Of a DNA stretch of 64,000 nt, positions 37,113 to 49,386 are shown in pieces (position 1 is the first letter of the stretch; the number at the start of each line of letters is the position of its first letter). Under the pieces are notes generated by a model that had not been told where the DNA came from, ran no database searches, and saw only the letters and a program-made list of their open reading frames with translations. A program made the position numbers and the translations under genes. Source of the DNA: Paramacrobiotus metropolitanus (Eukaryota; Tardigrada; Eutardigrada; Parachela; Macrobiotidae); NCBI RefSeq assembly GCF_019649055.1, contig NW_026570297.1, positions 558,001-622,000 of the forward strand, written 5' to 3'.

Positions 37113-40100
37113 ATGTTTAAAAAAGACGTCTGGCGCTACGGCGTCGTTGACGTCCAGGACGACAATGGACTCATTCGTCACGGAAAGATAGCCGATTTAG
37201 TGGAAGACGGTGGAGATCTGATTGTAAACTTCGGGTATCCTGGCCATTATGCTGAACGTATCCCACTGAGCCGTTGTGTCGCATTTACCAATAATGACTA
37301 CCGCCGTGGCCTTACTGGTGTTGATGTGCAGTTTTTAAGTCAGCGCAGTCCCGATCAGCCGTGGTGTTGGTATCCTGCAAAGCTCCTGGCCCGGGTGAAT
37401 GATATGTACTCCTACGTCGTCGTCCAAGTGGATGTAGATGGACAGTCTACGTTTGCGTTTGTGGATTACGACAGAATCCGCGTGACAGAAGAAGTGTGTT
37501 CCTTGGCGGATAAGGCGGCGTTAGGCGCACAGGGAGTGCGGTTCTACGATACCTTCCCTATCCAACATCTGTCTTTTTATAAGCAGCACGTTGAGTTGGG
37601 CGCGTATCCCGAAGTACTGGTTATCGCGGGAAGACGCGGGTTTCGTGATATGTGGAATCGTTTAACACATACCATGTTTGTTTGTATTGAAGTTCAGCCG
37701 CCGCAGGAGATAGCACTGCATTATGTTATTGCGTGCAAGCGCAAACTTGCCATTACCTCGGAGAAATGTGTAAGAGGCTCTTCAATTTTGCTGTTACTTA
37801 ATTTCAGGTTTATCCCCGCTTGTGTATGTATGTCATCAGCGTATGTCCTATGGTCAATACGCCCCTCATTGCACACCTTAAAGTGATCTGTAAGTTTTAA
37901 AGCGATTTGGTTTAAACTTAAACCAACTAGCCAACATATTCGAAATTTAAAGTGTTCTTTTTAAGTTAATGGAGCTGTCTGGGTTACGAAGATAAGAATG
38001 ATACAGATTACAGAACATCCATGACTTTGCACGCAGCAACAGTCTAAAAGCTGAAATAATAATTGTAGCGGCTCGATCAAGTGGCACCACAGAGTTCGTG
38101 TACGGGAAAGCAGCACACATGCAGCGTATGCATGCCCATGCGCTCGCAACATGAGCAGTGCACACTTTGCAAGTGCTGATTTCTCGTACACAGACTCTGT
38201 GGTGCCACTTGATCGAGCCGCTACAGTAACGCACTTTAATTAACTTACAGAGCATTTTAATGTGCGCAGCGAGAGGGCCTTTTGACTCATTATCGGAAAT
38301 ATTATTCTTTGGATTAAATTTCTGTACTGTGAAGAATGTGAATTTTTGTTTTCTAGAAAGAGCATCTGGGCCGTGCAGCCTCCTTACTGGATTATTATTA
38401 TAGAAAACGTGAGATTCGAATTGACGCGTGCCTCAAAGACGAAAATCGACGTCGAAAACGACTGAAACTGACAGCCGAAACCGGAAGTGCGAATAGTTCT
38501 CTCCGTATCAGACACCGCCGTCAAAGTTCGCAATCCCTCAAGGCAAGGAAGTATCAATAATCAGGATTGTTAGTTTCAGTTCGGCACCGCGATATTTCGC
38601 CGAGGTCGTCACACTAGCCACCAACAAATAGCAACTTTTGAGCTGTCTTATTGAAGTAATATTATGATACAGTATGATTTTATACCGTAACCTTAGGAAA
38701 TTACAAAAATCATGTGGTCTGCTAGCCTGCTACCCATTAACCAATGGCGCCTTGTGGCGGTACGATCTTCAGCGTACACGTATCAGGAGCATAATAAAAG
38801 TTAAGAGACAAGAGCAAGAATATGATTGTCAGTGTTGTCACAGTCAGGTATTTTCAAAAACTCCAAGTCTAGAAATTCCATGGTGGATTGGTGGGCAATT
38901 GCACATTTTCGGATGTTTCCGGTTCAATTAGCAGCAATCAATCTGCACTGCTGCACTCCATTTGCAAGGTTTTAGCAACAGTAATTGCTCGGCTCTACCC
39001 TCTTAGACGAATATAATACTTGTCCACCCTCGATTTTTACCATATTTTACAGACTTGTAATGATTATGTAGAATACAGAGTATGATGGTGGATCTAGGAA
39101 GAATCCACGGACAGAGACAGAAACGGAATCTATCCTGTAGAGTGAGCAGTGTTGTATACTACGAGTTATGCGGAAACGCAAGACACCCGACAATCAACTG
39201 CACACTTTATCCCATTCATATGTCACTACAGAAGCTCCCGCAGCAGAATGCTGCGGGGCCAAAAGAGCAGCAAGTTACTCAGACGACGATGGCTAGCAAC
39301 TGAAGAATCTACCAGATTGAAGATCTGGTAGATGAAGAAATTCAACATCAGAATACAGCAAAACAACTTAGCGCCCGCACTGGTGCGGGCGTACGGGGAG
39401 GCCACTCCTCCTCACAAGAGCATACTAGTTTCCTATTTGGTAACAGTACGCTATTGTACTCTGTATTACAGTGAATACTGGGAAGTATACTGTACTTGAA
39501 CAAATTTCAGAATATCCTTTCGTTTTTCAATACTTTACGCACGCTGAATTACTTTCTGACCACATTTGACGAGTCCGGAAAAACCAAAAGTTGATTACTT
39601 TTTGGGCGGCAAGATCGTACGAATACAAAGACATCCTTTCCCACCTGTATGTGCAGAACTAATTTAAATGCAGTACTTGATTAATTTATTTTCTTCTTAT
39701 TATACACCAAAAGTATGATACGGTAATACATTTTATTATGTAGCTTGTACAAGCTCTAATTTCAGAGACTTGTTTCTGGAGACGCCAGTGATGAGACTCT
39801 GCTATTGTGGTATCTCCCGCTGGAAGTGTTATCGGAAACATTATCGTATCTCGTTGTGGAAAGAAAAGCGATGTGTCGGCGCGTATGCCGCGACTGGAAC
39901 GCTCTCGTCGTCCATGCGCCATCGGTTCTGATTACATGGGATCCGTTGTCTACCCACATGCAGACAACTGTAGCGTGGATGTTGTATGGAGTTGCGAGAA
40001 CTTGGTCAACTTCCATTCGATCGCTGATACTTACCGTTCCTTCGCGGGACCGCTCCCGGCGTACCCGCCGTAATCAACTTGTACACGTCGTACAAGAAAT

Positions 40101-40398
40101 GCTCACAGCCCTCCGGATAAGAACGCAGATAATTCTTCTGTCATATATTACGGATACCGACAACGTCGATTCCCTACCTCCGTTTCAACCAAAAAATCAA
40201 TCACCATGGATCCGTCTCTGTCGAAAGTTGTTGTTGGTGGAAGTGGAGATGATGTTACCACGAAACGGTTCCAGAGATGGCGTTCTGACAGGTTTTTATG
40301 GCAATATCGAGGGTTTTTTGTTGCCGGCTGCGAATGACTGGCACCGAGATATGTTGCGGATAACCAGAGGCAGTCTCCAGCTCCTGACCGAGACATAG
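37113..40398 (+). CDS. AF8: Tudor-like/F-box fusion protein
   Basis: Exons 37113-37769, 38357-38542, 39766-40398 (491 aa). Exon 1 starts MFKKDVWRYGVVDV; the rest (DGGDLIVNFGY; PDQPWCWYPAK; RDMWNRLTHTMFVCIEV) is typical. The second donor is GCAAGG, a GC rather than GT donor, at the position where paralogues have GTAAGG. The second intron is long (1.2 kb) and the first carries a 160-bp inverted repeat. The linker has YYRKREIRID and RRRKRLKL. F-box: YLPLEVLSETLSYLVVERKA...CRRVCRDW. Third subfamily (AF8, 9, 10, 12, 13), all on the plus strand, with ETS-like elements upstream. The F-box predicts Skp1 binding; the C-terminal region (LTALRIRTQIILLSYI) is conserved but unassigned. Confidence 0.86.
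38065..38224. mobile_element. 160-bp inverted repeat in the first intron of AF8
   Basis: Arms of about 50 bases, GTAGCGGCTCGATCAAGTGG on the left and its complement ending CACTTGATCGAGCCGCTAC on the right, enclose about 60 bases. The outer 30 bases pair without mismatch. No coding capacity; either a MITE or a long hairpin RNA locus. Confidence 0.85.
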
Positions 40399-40954
40399 TG
40401 CTTACGCTAGGGGTCAGCGAAAAAGGACTTCCTGTAGTAGTCGTCCTCTTTATCCATATGCTGGTGTGAACTCAGTGCGGTATCGTTTGCTGGGGGATTT
40501 CGAATTTCGATCACAGAAGGTCTAACGTTTTTAACGCACCCGTCGTTATCAAGGAAAATGCACACCGACGCCGCCCATCGGCGTGATTCAATGCATGTAT
40601 AATACTCGTAATCACTTTACAGTTCGCTGTTCTGGGTGTGTCTCTAGAAACACTGTTTTGTTCCTTTTACCTCCGATACCAAACTAACAATGTCAGAAGT
40701 ATTAGGTAGAGAAAAGCTCAAATTTTTGTACATGTTATATAATTCACACGGTACATAAATGTTGGAAATCACGGTGACCGCATATCATCTTAAATATTAA
40801 TTATCTCAGCAGTCGTGTAGGATTCCGTAAAATTTATGTGCTTATACGGATTCTACGGAATAGGTGCCTGTACATACAACGATAATTTCGCACTGAACTT
40901 CAATCCGGCGTTTTGGTGCTGGTCTGCAACTGCACTTTCACATTTGCAGACAGT
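40399..40954. other. Intergenic DNA between AF8 and AF9
   Basis: No gene supported; includes the 3' flank of AF8. Confidence 0.55.
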
Positions 40955-40986
40955 ACTTCCGGTTGAGCGACACCCGCACAAAGGTT
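40955..40986 (+). promoter_or_regulatory. ETS-like upstream element of AF9
   Basis: ACTTCCGGTTGAGCGACACC, then CGCACAAAGG; about 270 bases before the ATG, further away than in the other copies. Confidence 0.55.
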
Positions 40987-41228
40987 ACAGTTACAGTCGC
41001 CAATGGCTCCCTAGAGTAGCCAGGTGGACCATGCATACTTGGTCCACACGCTAACAGTTGTAAAGCATACTAACATTATTATTATGTAAGCATGTGGATT
41101 ATGCCTTGACAGCCTAGTAGACATCAATCACATGATGTACTAATAGTGGTGATATGGCACTAATGGCAGGTGCATAAACAAAATTCGATGACGATTTTTA
41201 GGTACTTTAACTTCCAGAAACCCAGAAT

Positions 41229-43248
41229 ATGTTTAAAAAAGACATCTGGCGATATGGCGTCGTGGACGTCCTGGACGACAATGGAATTATTCGTCATGGC
41301 ATGATAATAGATTTAGTTGAAGACGGTGGCGATTTCATTGTGGACTTTGGGTACACTGGCCACCATGCTGATCGTATCCCACTGAGCAGTTGTGTCGCCT
41401 TCACGAATGACGACTACTTTCGTGCTGGCGTTGATGTGCAGTTTTTAAATCAGCGAAGTTTCGATCAGCCGTGGTGTTGGTATCCTGCTAAAGCCCTTGT
41501 CCGGGTGAGCGATCGCAGGAGGTACAAGCAAACGTTGTACAACTACGCCCTGTTGGAAGTAGATGTCGACGGGCTGCCCACTTTGGCATTCGTAGATTGC
41601 GACCGAATTCGAGTGTCAAAGGACAGGTGTGCCCTGACAGAGAAAGCACTAATGAGCACTGGACGAGGACAGTTCTACGATAAGTTTCCAAACGCACAGT
41701 TGTATTTTTCTAAGCGGTGCGTGGAGGTTGGTTGGTTTCCCGACATGCTACCTATCGCGGAGAAGCGAGGATTTCGGGAAATGTGGAATCATTTAACCCA
41801 CACCATGTTTGTTCGCATTGAAGTACAGCCGCGTGAAATAACGGTGCATTACGTTTTTGCGTCAAAGCGCAATCGTATCATGGACGCAGAAAAATGTGTA
41901 AGGTTTTGTTAATTTGGCCCATATACGTACTCTGTACAGATATGTGTTGTCGTGAATTCCCATCGCGGCCAGTAACACAAATTCGAGTGCCTATGGGCTA
42001 TGGTAGGTATTTGCGAACTGTGAAAAATGAGTAATTATTTTCCAGAAAGAATATTTGGGCCGCGTAAATTCCATACTGAATTTTCACCACAGGAAACGCG
42101 AGATTCTAATTGAACTGTACAAAAACACCAAGCGACGTAAACAGCAGAAACGGACTGTGGGTGGTGACGCCGGAAATAATCCTCTCCGTGTCAAACGCCG
42201 CCGTCAGAACGCGCAATCTCTCAGGGTAATAATTAAACAAGATTTTCAGTTGCAGACCGCTGTCGATATGTTGTTTAATTTTTGTTATTCGACTTTCGAA
42301 TTTTCGTCGCTTCACGGGATACGCTAGCAAGATGTTTTACTACGGCTACATATAAATTGGAAAGTTTTTGCATCGAGCGCAGATAACAGTTTTTGCATCG
42401 AGCGCAGTGAGGCATCGGCAAAGCGCACACATTTTCTGTCGCTACGCAAAGCGTGGTTTAAGGCTTTTATAAAATTTCTCCAAATCCTTTACGACCGTTT
42501 ACCAAGGCGTACGTACTAGAGCTTGCTCAGTACAAATGTTATGCTTTATGGTAACCAAACACACAGCTTTGATTCATGTATTATGTATTACTGTATTTGC
42601 ATTTTATACTTCTAGGGACTAGGCTCTGCAGATGCCAGTGATGATTTGTTGCGTTATTTGCCGCTGGAAGTTTTAACGGAAACCTTGTCGTATCTCACTG
42701 TGGAAAGAAAAGCGATGTGCCGACGTGTCTGTCGAGACTGGGATGCATTAGTCGTCCATTCGCGGTCTGCTCTGGTTCAAGTGGACCCGTTGTCTCAGTA
42801 TCTTCGACCTACGGTGGCGTGGATGTTGTATGGAACAGCGAGGACCTGGTCCACTTCCATCAGAACTCTGATATTTGCCGCCACACATCCGCACCGCTGT
42901 TTTTTTGCCGGCGATGACCTGATACCTATCGTTAAGGAAATGCTGACAGCATTGCGGATTAAAGTGCACATAATGCTTCTGTCACATATTACGGAAGCTG
43001 ATTATTACGAATTCCTACCACCATTCCAATCAGAAACACCACCGCCGTGGTCGCCGATCTGTCGAAAGTTGCTCCTGGCGCATGTGATCCTGATCAAACC
43101 GCGCGACTCTAGATACACCAAAGAAACCGTGTCAGCGGTTTTTCAGAGGTGTGGCAATATGGATGGATTCTGGTTGAAGCCTAAGGATGAGCGGAGCCCC
43201 GATAAACTGCGAATTAACAGAAGCACCATTTGCTTGACCGGGACGTAA
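41229..43248 (+). CDS. AF9: Tudor-like/F-box fusion protein
   Basis: Exons 41229-41897, 42046-42225, 42616-43248 (493 aa), donors GTAAGG and GTAATA, acceptors TTTCCAG and CTTCTAG. A good reference copy: MFKKDIWRYGVVDVLDDNG start, DGGDFIVDFGYTGHHADR first repeat, FDQPWCWYPAK second repeat, FREMWNHLTHTMFVRIEV segment, linker HHRKREILIE and KRRKQQK...KRRRQNAQSL (bipartite nuclear-signal-like), F-box YLPLEVLTETLSYLTVERKA then CRRVCRDWD. The C-terminal region ends KLRINRSTICL. The flank downstream (about 43540-44030) is related to that of AF12, so the duplicated unit includes 3' DNA. Confidence 0.9.
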
Positions 43249-44914
43249 CGGAAGTGTATTCCAGTGAGTTTCCGGCTTCCTTTGTTTGGTAACGCTTAAC
43301 AGAACACTACAAAATGCCGCACCAAGCGTAGAATATGCTTGATAGGCATCTTATACGTACATACATTACCTATGCTTAAAAATTATTACTGTAAAGAATA
43401 CACATGCCTTCAAGGAAGTGGACTAGGTTGAAAATGAACCGCAACGTACCTATGATTGATTGGGGGGACCGTGGACGCCGGTAATGTTCGTATTTCTGAT
43501 ACTAAAAAACAAACAATGGAACCAGTAATAAACGACAATCTTTATTTTATTTCACCACGTGTTCTGCATTGGTATACACTATACAGTGTCAGTGCTGTCG
43601 GGTCGAAGAACTGATTAAATTAATGGCTACGTGATTAGAGTTTGTAGCGTCATCTCATGTTCGGATAATGGGCTCAACGGTTGCACGCACAACTGTACAC
43701 ACTGCACAGTAAAACTTACACACAAAAATTGAAATCACTGAATTGCTGAAAGCTCAATATGTATACAGACTTTGCTGAAACAATGGTATTGGTGAAATAT
43801 CCTCAGATGAACGTCCGATGCCTACCTATCAAAATAATTAAAATCTTCCTCTCATGCTCACAACGATGAGGCACATTTCCGTTACGCAATTTACCGTAGA
43901 AGTATTGCAAAAAGCAGAGCTGACTTGCAAAGTAAAGTACAGAACAACGGCAGATGGCCGGGGCCTCCAGCTACTGTACTTCCGGGCCTGCTGCCACAGC
44001 CTGAGGGTGCGGTACAACGGTTTGTACTTCCAGATGTTCCTATAATATGGAATAATATACTGTATTTCATCACCAGATCTTTCTGCTAAATTAGCACTTA
44101 TACTTTTAGAACAAACAACCAGTGTTTTGCTTTTGATATATAAATATAAGTAGATGTCCAATATACAAATACATTTTTGTACTTGAACTTCTTATCACTA
44201 CGCTGACTCCACTGTGGACCTTAACCGTGCAAGACCGCAGAAGCCAACAAATCGCTCCAAGCCTTTCCAGGTCTTGCCGCGCAGGGGACCCTAGACGGGG
44301 TTGTGGAAAAACGGGAACGGCAAGGAAGAATGAAAGAACAAACAACGAAGCACAAAAAATGATAAAAAGAGGCTGTAGAATAGATTTTATCGTTTAGGTT
44401 GGGTAATTCCAATTTCTATCTCATGGTTACAAACTTACAATTAAAATTTTTGAATTTCCCGAGATCTCGTAGGTAGATCAATGGGCAAACCACGGAACTG
44501 CTGATAGAAAACATATCCGCGTGCCCAAAAGACTCCAAATGTTGCACAAATGCGGGTATTACACCCGCCATTTTGGAAGTTTGGCCTTAAGGTGATTATT
44601 ATGCCTGTTTTACTTACATTCCAAAAAAAAACGATTGAAGCCACAACAAAAGCCACAACATACTATCTGTACTGCACATATTGCAAGAACACTTACTAAA
44701 TCCATCAAGTACAAAACACATACTGCTGCACATTTTGCAAGAAGACTTGCACAATCCATTAAGTCACAATATACTGCTGCATATATCGCAAGAAGACTTG
44801 TAAAATCGTAAGAAAATTATTAAGGTTTAACGAGCCAAAAAAATTAAGGCCTTCAGAGTTCCACTCTAGCTGCGATCCGTCCTTCAAACAACGGCAGAGT
44901 ATCATTGTCATTCT
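43249..44914. other. Intergenic DNA with a relic promoter-like block
   Basis: At about 43979, ACTTCCGGGCCTGCTGCCAC and then CTGAGGGTGCGG resemble the AF8-type upstream element; the same block follows AF12 at about 58527. No exon 1 follows here. Several short frames are not supported. Confidence 0.45.
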
Positions 44915-45443
44915 TCACTTCCTTCCATATGGTTCCAGCACCCGCCACCGCTTCCCGGATATAGTACCTGTGCACATGACCTCTGATACAGTAACAGTTT
45001 TTTTTACCATAAACTCTGATTCAAGGGGCACTGTACATATGGCGTTAATATTTTTTAGATCGTTCCCTTTACATATACGGACGATATACGGGCATGATAT
45101 ACCGTGTATACTGTATATTAATATACAAGTTTTAGGGTAAGCATCCACTGTTCGAGCTTCGGACTAATTACCTTGTCACTGGTCCAACATTCATATTCGC
45201 GGGTAGTAGGCTCTTGAAACTCTTCCGACAGTTCGGTCCTGTCATCTTAGCCGCGAAAAACTCCCCGTTGTCTATTTTCCACACCACCGTGAAGCTTTCT
45301 TCCATGACGCTGCTGTTTAACTTAATTTTTGTATGATCACGATAAAACGCCTCGTTATCGTTGCCAATTCCTACTCTAGCTTTCAAATGCTAATTTACCG
45401 TTATGCTACAAAAAACTAGTAAAATAAGAAGTGTTCCTTTCAT
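44915..45443 (-). pseudogene. Small secreted-type protein with an in-frame stop after the signal peptide
   Basis: On the minus strand, ATG at 45443 starts MKGTLLILLVFCSITVN, a clear signal-peptide-like segment, then TAG (45392-45390), then in the same frame a coding-looking stretch (from HLKARVGIGNDNEAFYRD to PANMNVGPVT). A donor (AAG before GTAATT, about 45171) and an acceptor (TTAATATACAG, about 45117) join in frame to a second exon ending WRVLEPYGRK at 44915. The whole would be a small exported protein of unknown family; no domain is recognised. The nonsense codon suggests a broken gene, unless the real first exon lies elsewhere. Confidence 0.45.
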
Positions 45444-45781
45444 TTATCGAAGTATATACTTCAAAGTGGAAATAGTAGTTTTCACAAAGCGAGCGTTCAG
45501 CATTCCAAAACAGTAATTGTTTTTGGAAGCAGCTGAAACCCCGCAAATAGCTGGTGTGCTTAAACTGCGCCCCCATAGGCGGCTGTCAAGGATAACAACA
45601 GGTGTCTGTAACTTCGAAGCAAAATAGGGACTCTTCAATTCCTCATATTAGTCATTTATAATAATAGCATAGAAAATTATAATTTTCTATGATAATACTA
45701 ATAGTATGCGAGTGGTAGTAAGTGCTTCTATCTGTACAGGGCGCTGGACAATGATGTACTTCCGGTCCTCTTCGTTGGTAC

Positions 45782-45814
45782 ATTTCCGGCTGTGCGACAC
45801 CCGCGTAGAGGTGG
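45782..45814 (+). promoter_or_regulatory. ETS-like upstream element of AF10
   Basis: ATTTCCGGCTGTGCGACACC, then CGCGTAGAGGTGG, about 170 bases before the ATG; another ACTTCCGG lies 25 bases further up. Confidence 0.6.
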
Positions 45815-45953
45815 TGATGTAATGAAAAACATCAGTTCATTTCGGAATTCGGACTTATTTCGGCAGGCTCGCCCGCTTGGGCACCCCATAAACAAAATTT
45901 AATTTACGGCACTTGCACCAGCTAACGGCCAATCCCATCAAAAGGCCCCGAAC

Positions 45954-47728
45954 ATGTTTAAAAAAGACGTCTGGTGTTACGCCGCCGTGGACGTCCAGGA
46001 CGACAATGGACTCATTCGTCATGGAATGGTGATCGACTTAATCGAAGACGGTGGGGATTTGATTGTGGACTTCGGGTACACTGGCCATCATGCTGAGCGC
46101 ATCCCATTGAGCCGCTGTGTCGCATTCACCAATAACGACTACCGTCGTAGTCGTGTTGATATTGCTGTGCAGTTTTTAAGCCAGCGCAATCCCGATCAGC
46201 CCTGGTGTTGGCATCCTGCTAAGCTGGTGGTCCGAGTGAGCGATGTGTACTCCTACGCCTTGGTCGAAGTGGATATCGATGGACAGTCCACTCGGGTATT
46301 CGTCGATGGTGACAGAATTCGAGTGACAGTAGAAGTGTGCCCCCTGATGCAGAAAGCGATGCTAGGCGCAGGCACACAACGAACGCGTTTCTATGATAAG
46401 TTCCCCAAAAGGCAGCTTCATTTCCATAAGCGACGCGTCGAGTTAGGTTGGTATCCCGACGTATTGGCCGTGGCGAGAAAACTAGGATTTCGGGAAGCGT
46501 GGAATCGATTGACAAACACCATGTTTGTTCATTTTGAAGCACAGCAGCACCAGATTATTCTCCATTACATATCTGCATTGAAGCGCCAGTATGTCATGGA
46601 CGCAGCAAAATGTGTAAGGCATAGATATTAATTAACCCTTATGACTTAGAGTTGCAGTTTAATGGGACACGTCGCGTGTAACAAAATGTAGATATGCTTG
46701 TGATTTATGTGTCTGCGAAAATATGTGTATGTAAACCTTTGTTTTCTAGAAAGAGTATCTGGACCACATAAAACGCTCATTGGATTACAAGCATAGGAAA
46801 CGAGAGATTCGAATCGATGCATGCCGCCAAAGTGAAAAACAATGTAAACGGCAAAAAATGACGGCTGATGCCGGAAGTGGTATAAGGCGCAGCCACCGTT
46901 ATAATGCACAATCGCTTCAGGTAGTAAAAAGTAATGATTTTTAGCTGGTTGCAGGATCTGGCGACTCAAAATTGTTGTCCATGTAGATCATCGCATTTTT
47001 TATCTGCTGAATCGAAAATTCAGTACTTTTCGGCATGCTTTCGTCAATTTCTTATATCTTATACCTTGCTCTTGTTTTAGGGACTGACTTCTGGAGATGC
47101 CAGCGATGAGACTACGTTACGTTATCTCCCACTGGAAGTCTTATCAGAAGCATTGTCATATCTCGTTGTAGAGAGAAAAGTTATGTGCGTCTGCCGGGAC
47201 TGGGATGCACTTGTCATCCATTCGCGGTCCGCCCTTATTGAACTGGAACCGCTGTCTACCCACATTAATACCACACTGGCATGGATGCTGTATGGAACAG
47301 CGGTGACTTGGTCAATATCCATCCGATGGCTGATAGTTACCATTCCCCGTCGGCACCGCTGCCGGTTCGTCAGCCGGCATCTTGTACCCGTTGTACACAA
47401 ACTGTTAATCGCGTTGCGGATCAAAGCGTCGATTATTCTCCTGTCATATATGAAAGGTGCCGGTTATGACGATTTCCTGCCCCCATTCCACTCCGAACAA
47501 GTACAATCACCGTGGTTCCCGATTTGTAAGAAGTTGCTACTGGTGGTAGTGGAGCTATCGTTACCGAGTAACTGCTACAAAGCTGACGTCGTCACGGCAT
47601 TTCGAAACTTTGGCAGTTTGTATGGGGTCTGGGTGGCGGATAAATGGGGCGACGAGTTTCTGCAAATTACCCAAAGCATCTTGTTTACTACCGATGCGAA
47701 GCGCTCCACGGGCAAGGGTCGACAATGA
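45954..47728 (+). CDS. AF10: Tudor-like/F-box fusion protein, altered F-box
   Basis: Exons 45954-46613, 46750-46920, 47081-47728 (492 aa), donors GTAAGG and GTAGTA, acceptors TTTTCTAG and TGTTTTAG, phase 0. Exon 1 starts MFKKDVWCYAAVDV, changing the otherwise constant WRYGVV. Second repeat PDQPWCWHPAK. The F-box reads LPLEVLSEALSYLVVERKVM, then CVCRDWD: two residues (Arg-Arg) of the constant CRRVCRDW are missing, which may weaken Skp1 binding. Linker YKHRKREIRIDACRQ. The C-terminal end differs (KRSTGKGRQ). It lies just upstream of the E2-like gene. Confidence 0.86.
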
Positions 47729-49386
47729 CGTGTCCTTCGTTAATTTTATGTACAGAAGGGGAATCTGACAGGGTTTTCAGCGAAAACTTCCCCGCCGTTT
47801 GCGTGTTTTTATTTTTAACACGAATAATGCATGTAAACATTGTAAAGTTCACGTGTTATTAGGAAAATATGAGTCCAACGTTTATGCACAACGGAATTAA
47901 CACGTTCTGGTAGTAATGCCGGCGCTTGTACTTTTGCAAACGCTACCACTCGCCTGCTACCATTTTTACTCGGTACAAGTGCACACCGATTTTGTTCTTT
48001 TCGCTTTCCACTCATTCCTATGAGCAAAGACTAAGAAAGGTTTTTTCAGAAAATATGTACAGCAAGTTCTCCTCTTCAGTAAGTTCAGTATTAAAGAACA
48101 CTTACGATTAGTAATTCTGCAATGCCCGAAGAGGTTGGTATTGCTAGTACGTATTGTACACGCTATTAATTAAAATAATATGACGTTTCTTATCGCGATA
48201 TGTAAATTTTACGACAGGATTTTACATAACACAACCGAATGCGGAGACAATATACGCATATAGACTAATATATGTAACTGTATATATATATGTAACTGTT
48301 TTCTATATATGTAACTGGTACTTTGTGCGACTTGGTACCGGAAGCAGAAACAGTTATTTTCACAAAAAATTTACAGACCCTCGAACAAACAATTTTAAAT
48401 TAGCCGTGGCGGTTGTGTAACAAGGGGAAAACATTCGGTGATCTTGTTTATAACAAGTAAAAGTTTGCCTAGTGACCGGAAGAGGAGGAAATCCAGAATA
48501 AGTTCTGTACTGTACGAAATAAATTACGGCCATTAGGTGTACCGTGTACAGATACATAATAAAATAGCAACGCGGTAATAATAACCAGTATGTAATATCT
48601 GCAATTCTATGAAACAACACGCCTCTACTATGCTTCCCGATTCCGGCAGCTGCGCATAACGCAGCTGCCTTCTCTGGGTCTGAATAGGAAGCCGCTACCG
48701 GAAAAACTCTGCCGGGTAGCTTGAGATTCTGAGTAATATTACTCAGAACTTCAAACTACCACTGGATCGGACGCCGCGTCAAATTCGGCCCACTAAACTA
48801 TCGCGCTTTCGCCCCACGGCCCATATATATCTCAAAGGCGGTCGGAGCAAATTGGTATCTCGGAGTCAGCCTGATATAGCTTTAATTTACTTGGAATACC
48901 GGCTGGATTATCGGTGGAGATTGAGGAGGAGGTCCTGTATATATTTGTAGTATGGTTGCACAATTCTGACGAAACCGCATATGTACGAATAAGAACAGAG
49001 GAACAGAAATAGGCACAAGTATTCGGGCACGATTCTTTGTGAATGATGTCATAAGTTGACTCATAACGTCATGTCCATACCGATATCGATTATTATGATA
49101 TAACGTGCCCTAGTCTTTTTTGGGTTTATTTTCATGATTCATGATGTCATATTGGATAATTTAGATTCCTAGTTCTGAATTGTTTATATAAGCCAGGGAG
49201 ACGGCGTCCTGCTTTAACCATTACGATTTTCCTTCTAATTTGTTTCCGGTTTACTGTTTTCATTACCATTTGATCTCTATTGAAACACAACTAATTCTGG
49301 AACGTTAAGCAAAAAATATTGGTGGAAATGTCGTACAGATTAATGCTCTCTGTTGCTGACTTGTTGGCTACCTGTTGCAGTTGGAG
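47729..49386. other. Intergenic DNA with hairpins
   Basis: Holds the consecutive hairpins at 48645-48760. No coding frame is supported. Confidence 0.5.
48645..48760. other. Three consecutive hairpins, two mutually exclusive
   Basis: GGCAGCTGCG/CGCAGCTGCC (48645-48669); GCTACCGG/CCGGGTAGC (48694-48720); and GGTAGCTTGAG...TTCTGAGTAA/TTACTCAGAA...ACTACC (48715-48760). The GGTAGC at 48715 can pair with either side. They might form a structured RNA; no conserved family is recognised. Confidence 0.5.

Noticed and set aside
39082-39303. 73-codon frame in AF8 intron 2 with CGNARHPTINC, like a half zinc knuckle
   Set aside because: The first Cys of a CCHC knuckle is absent and no gag or reverse transcriptase lies nearby.
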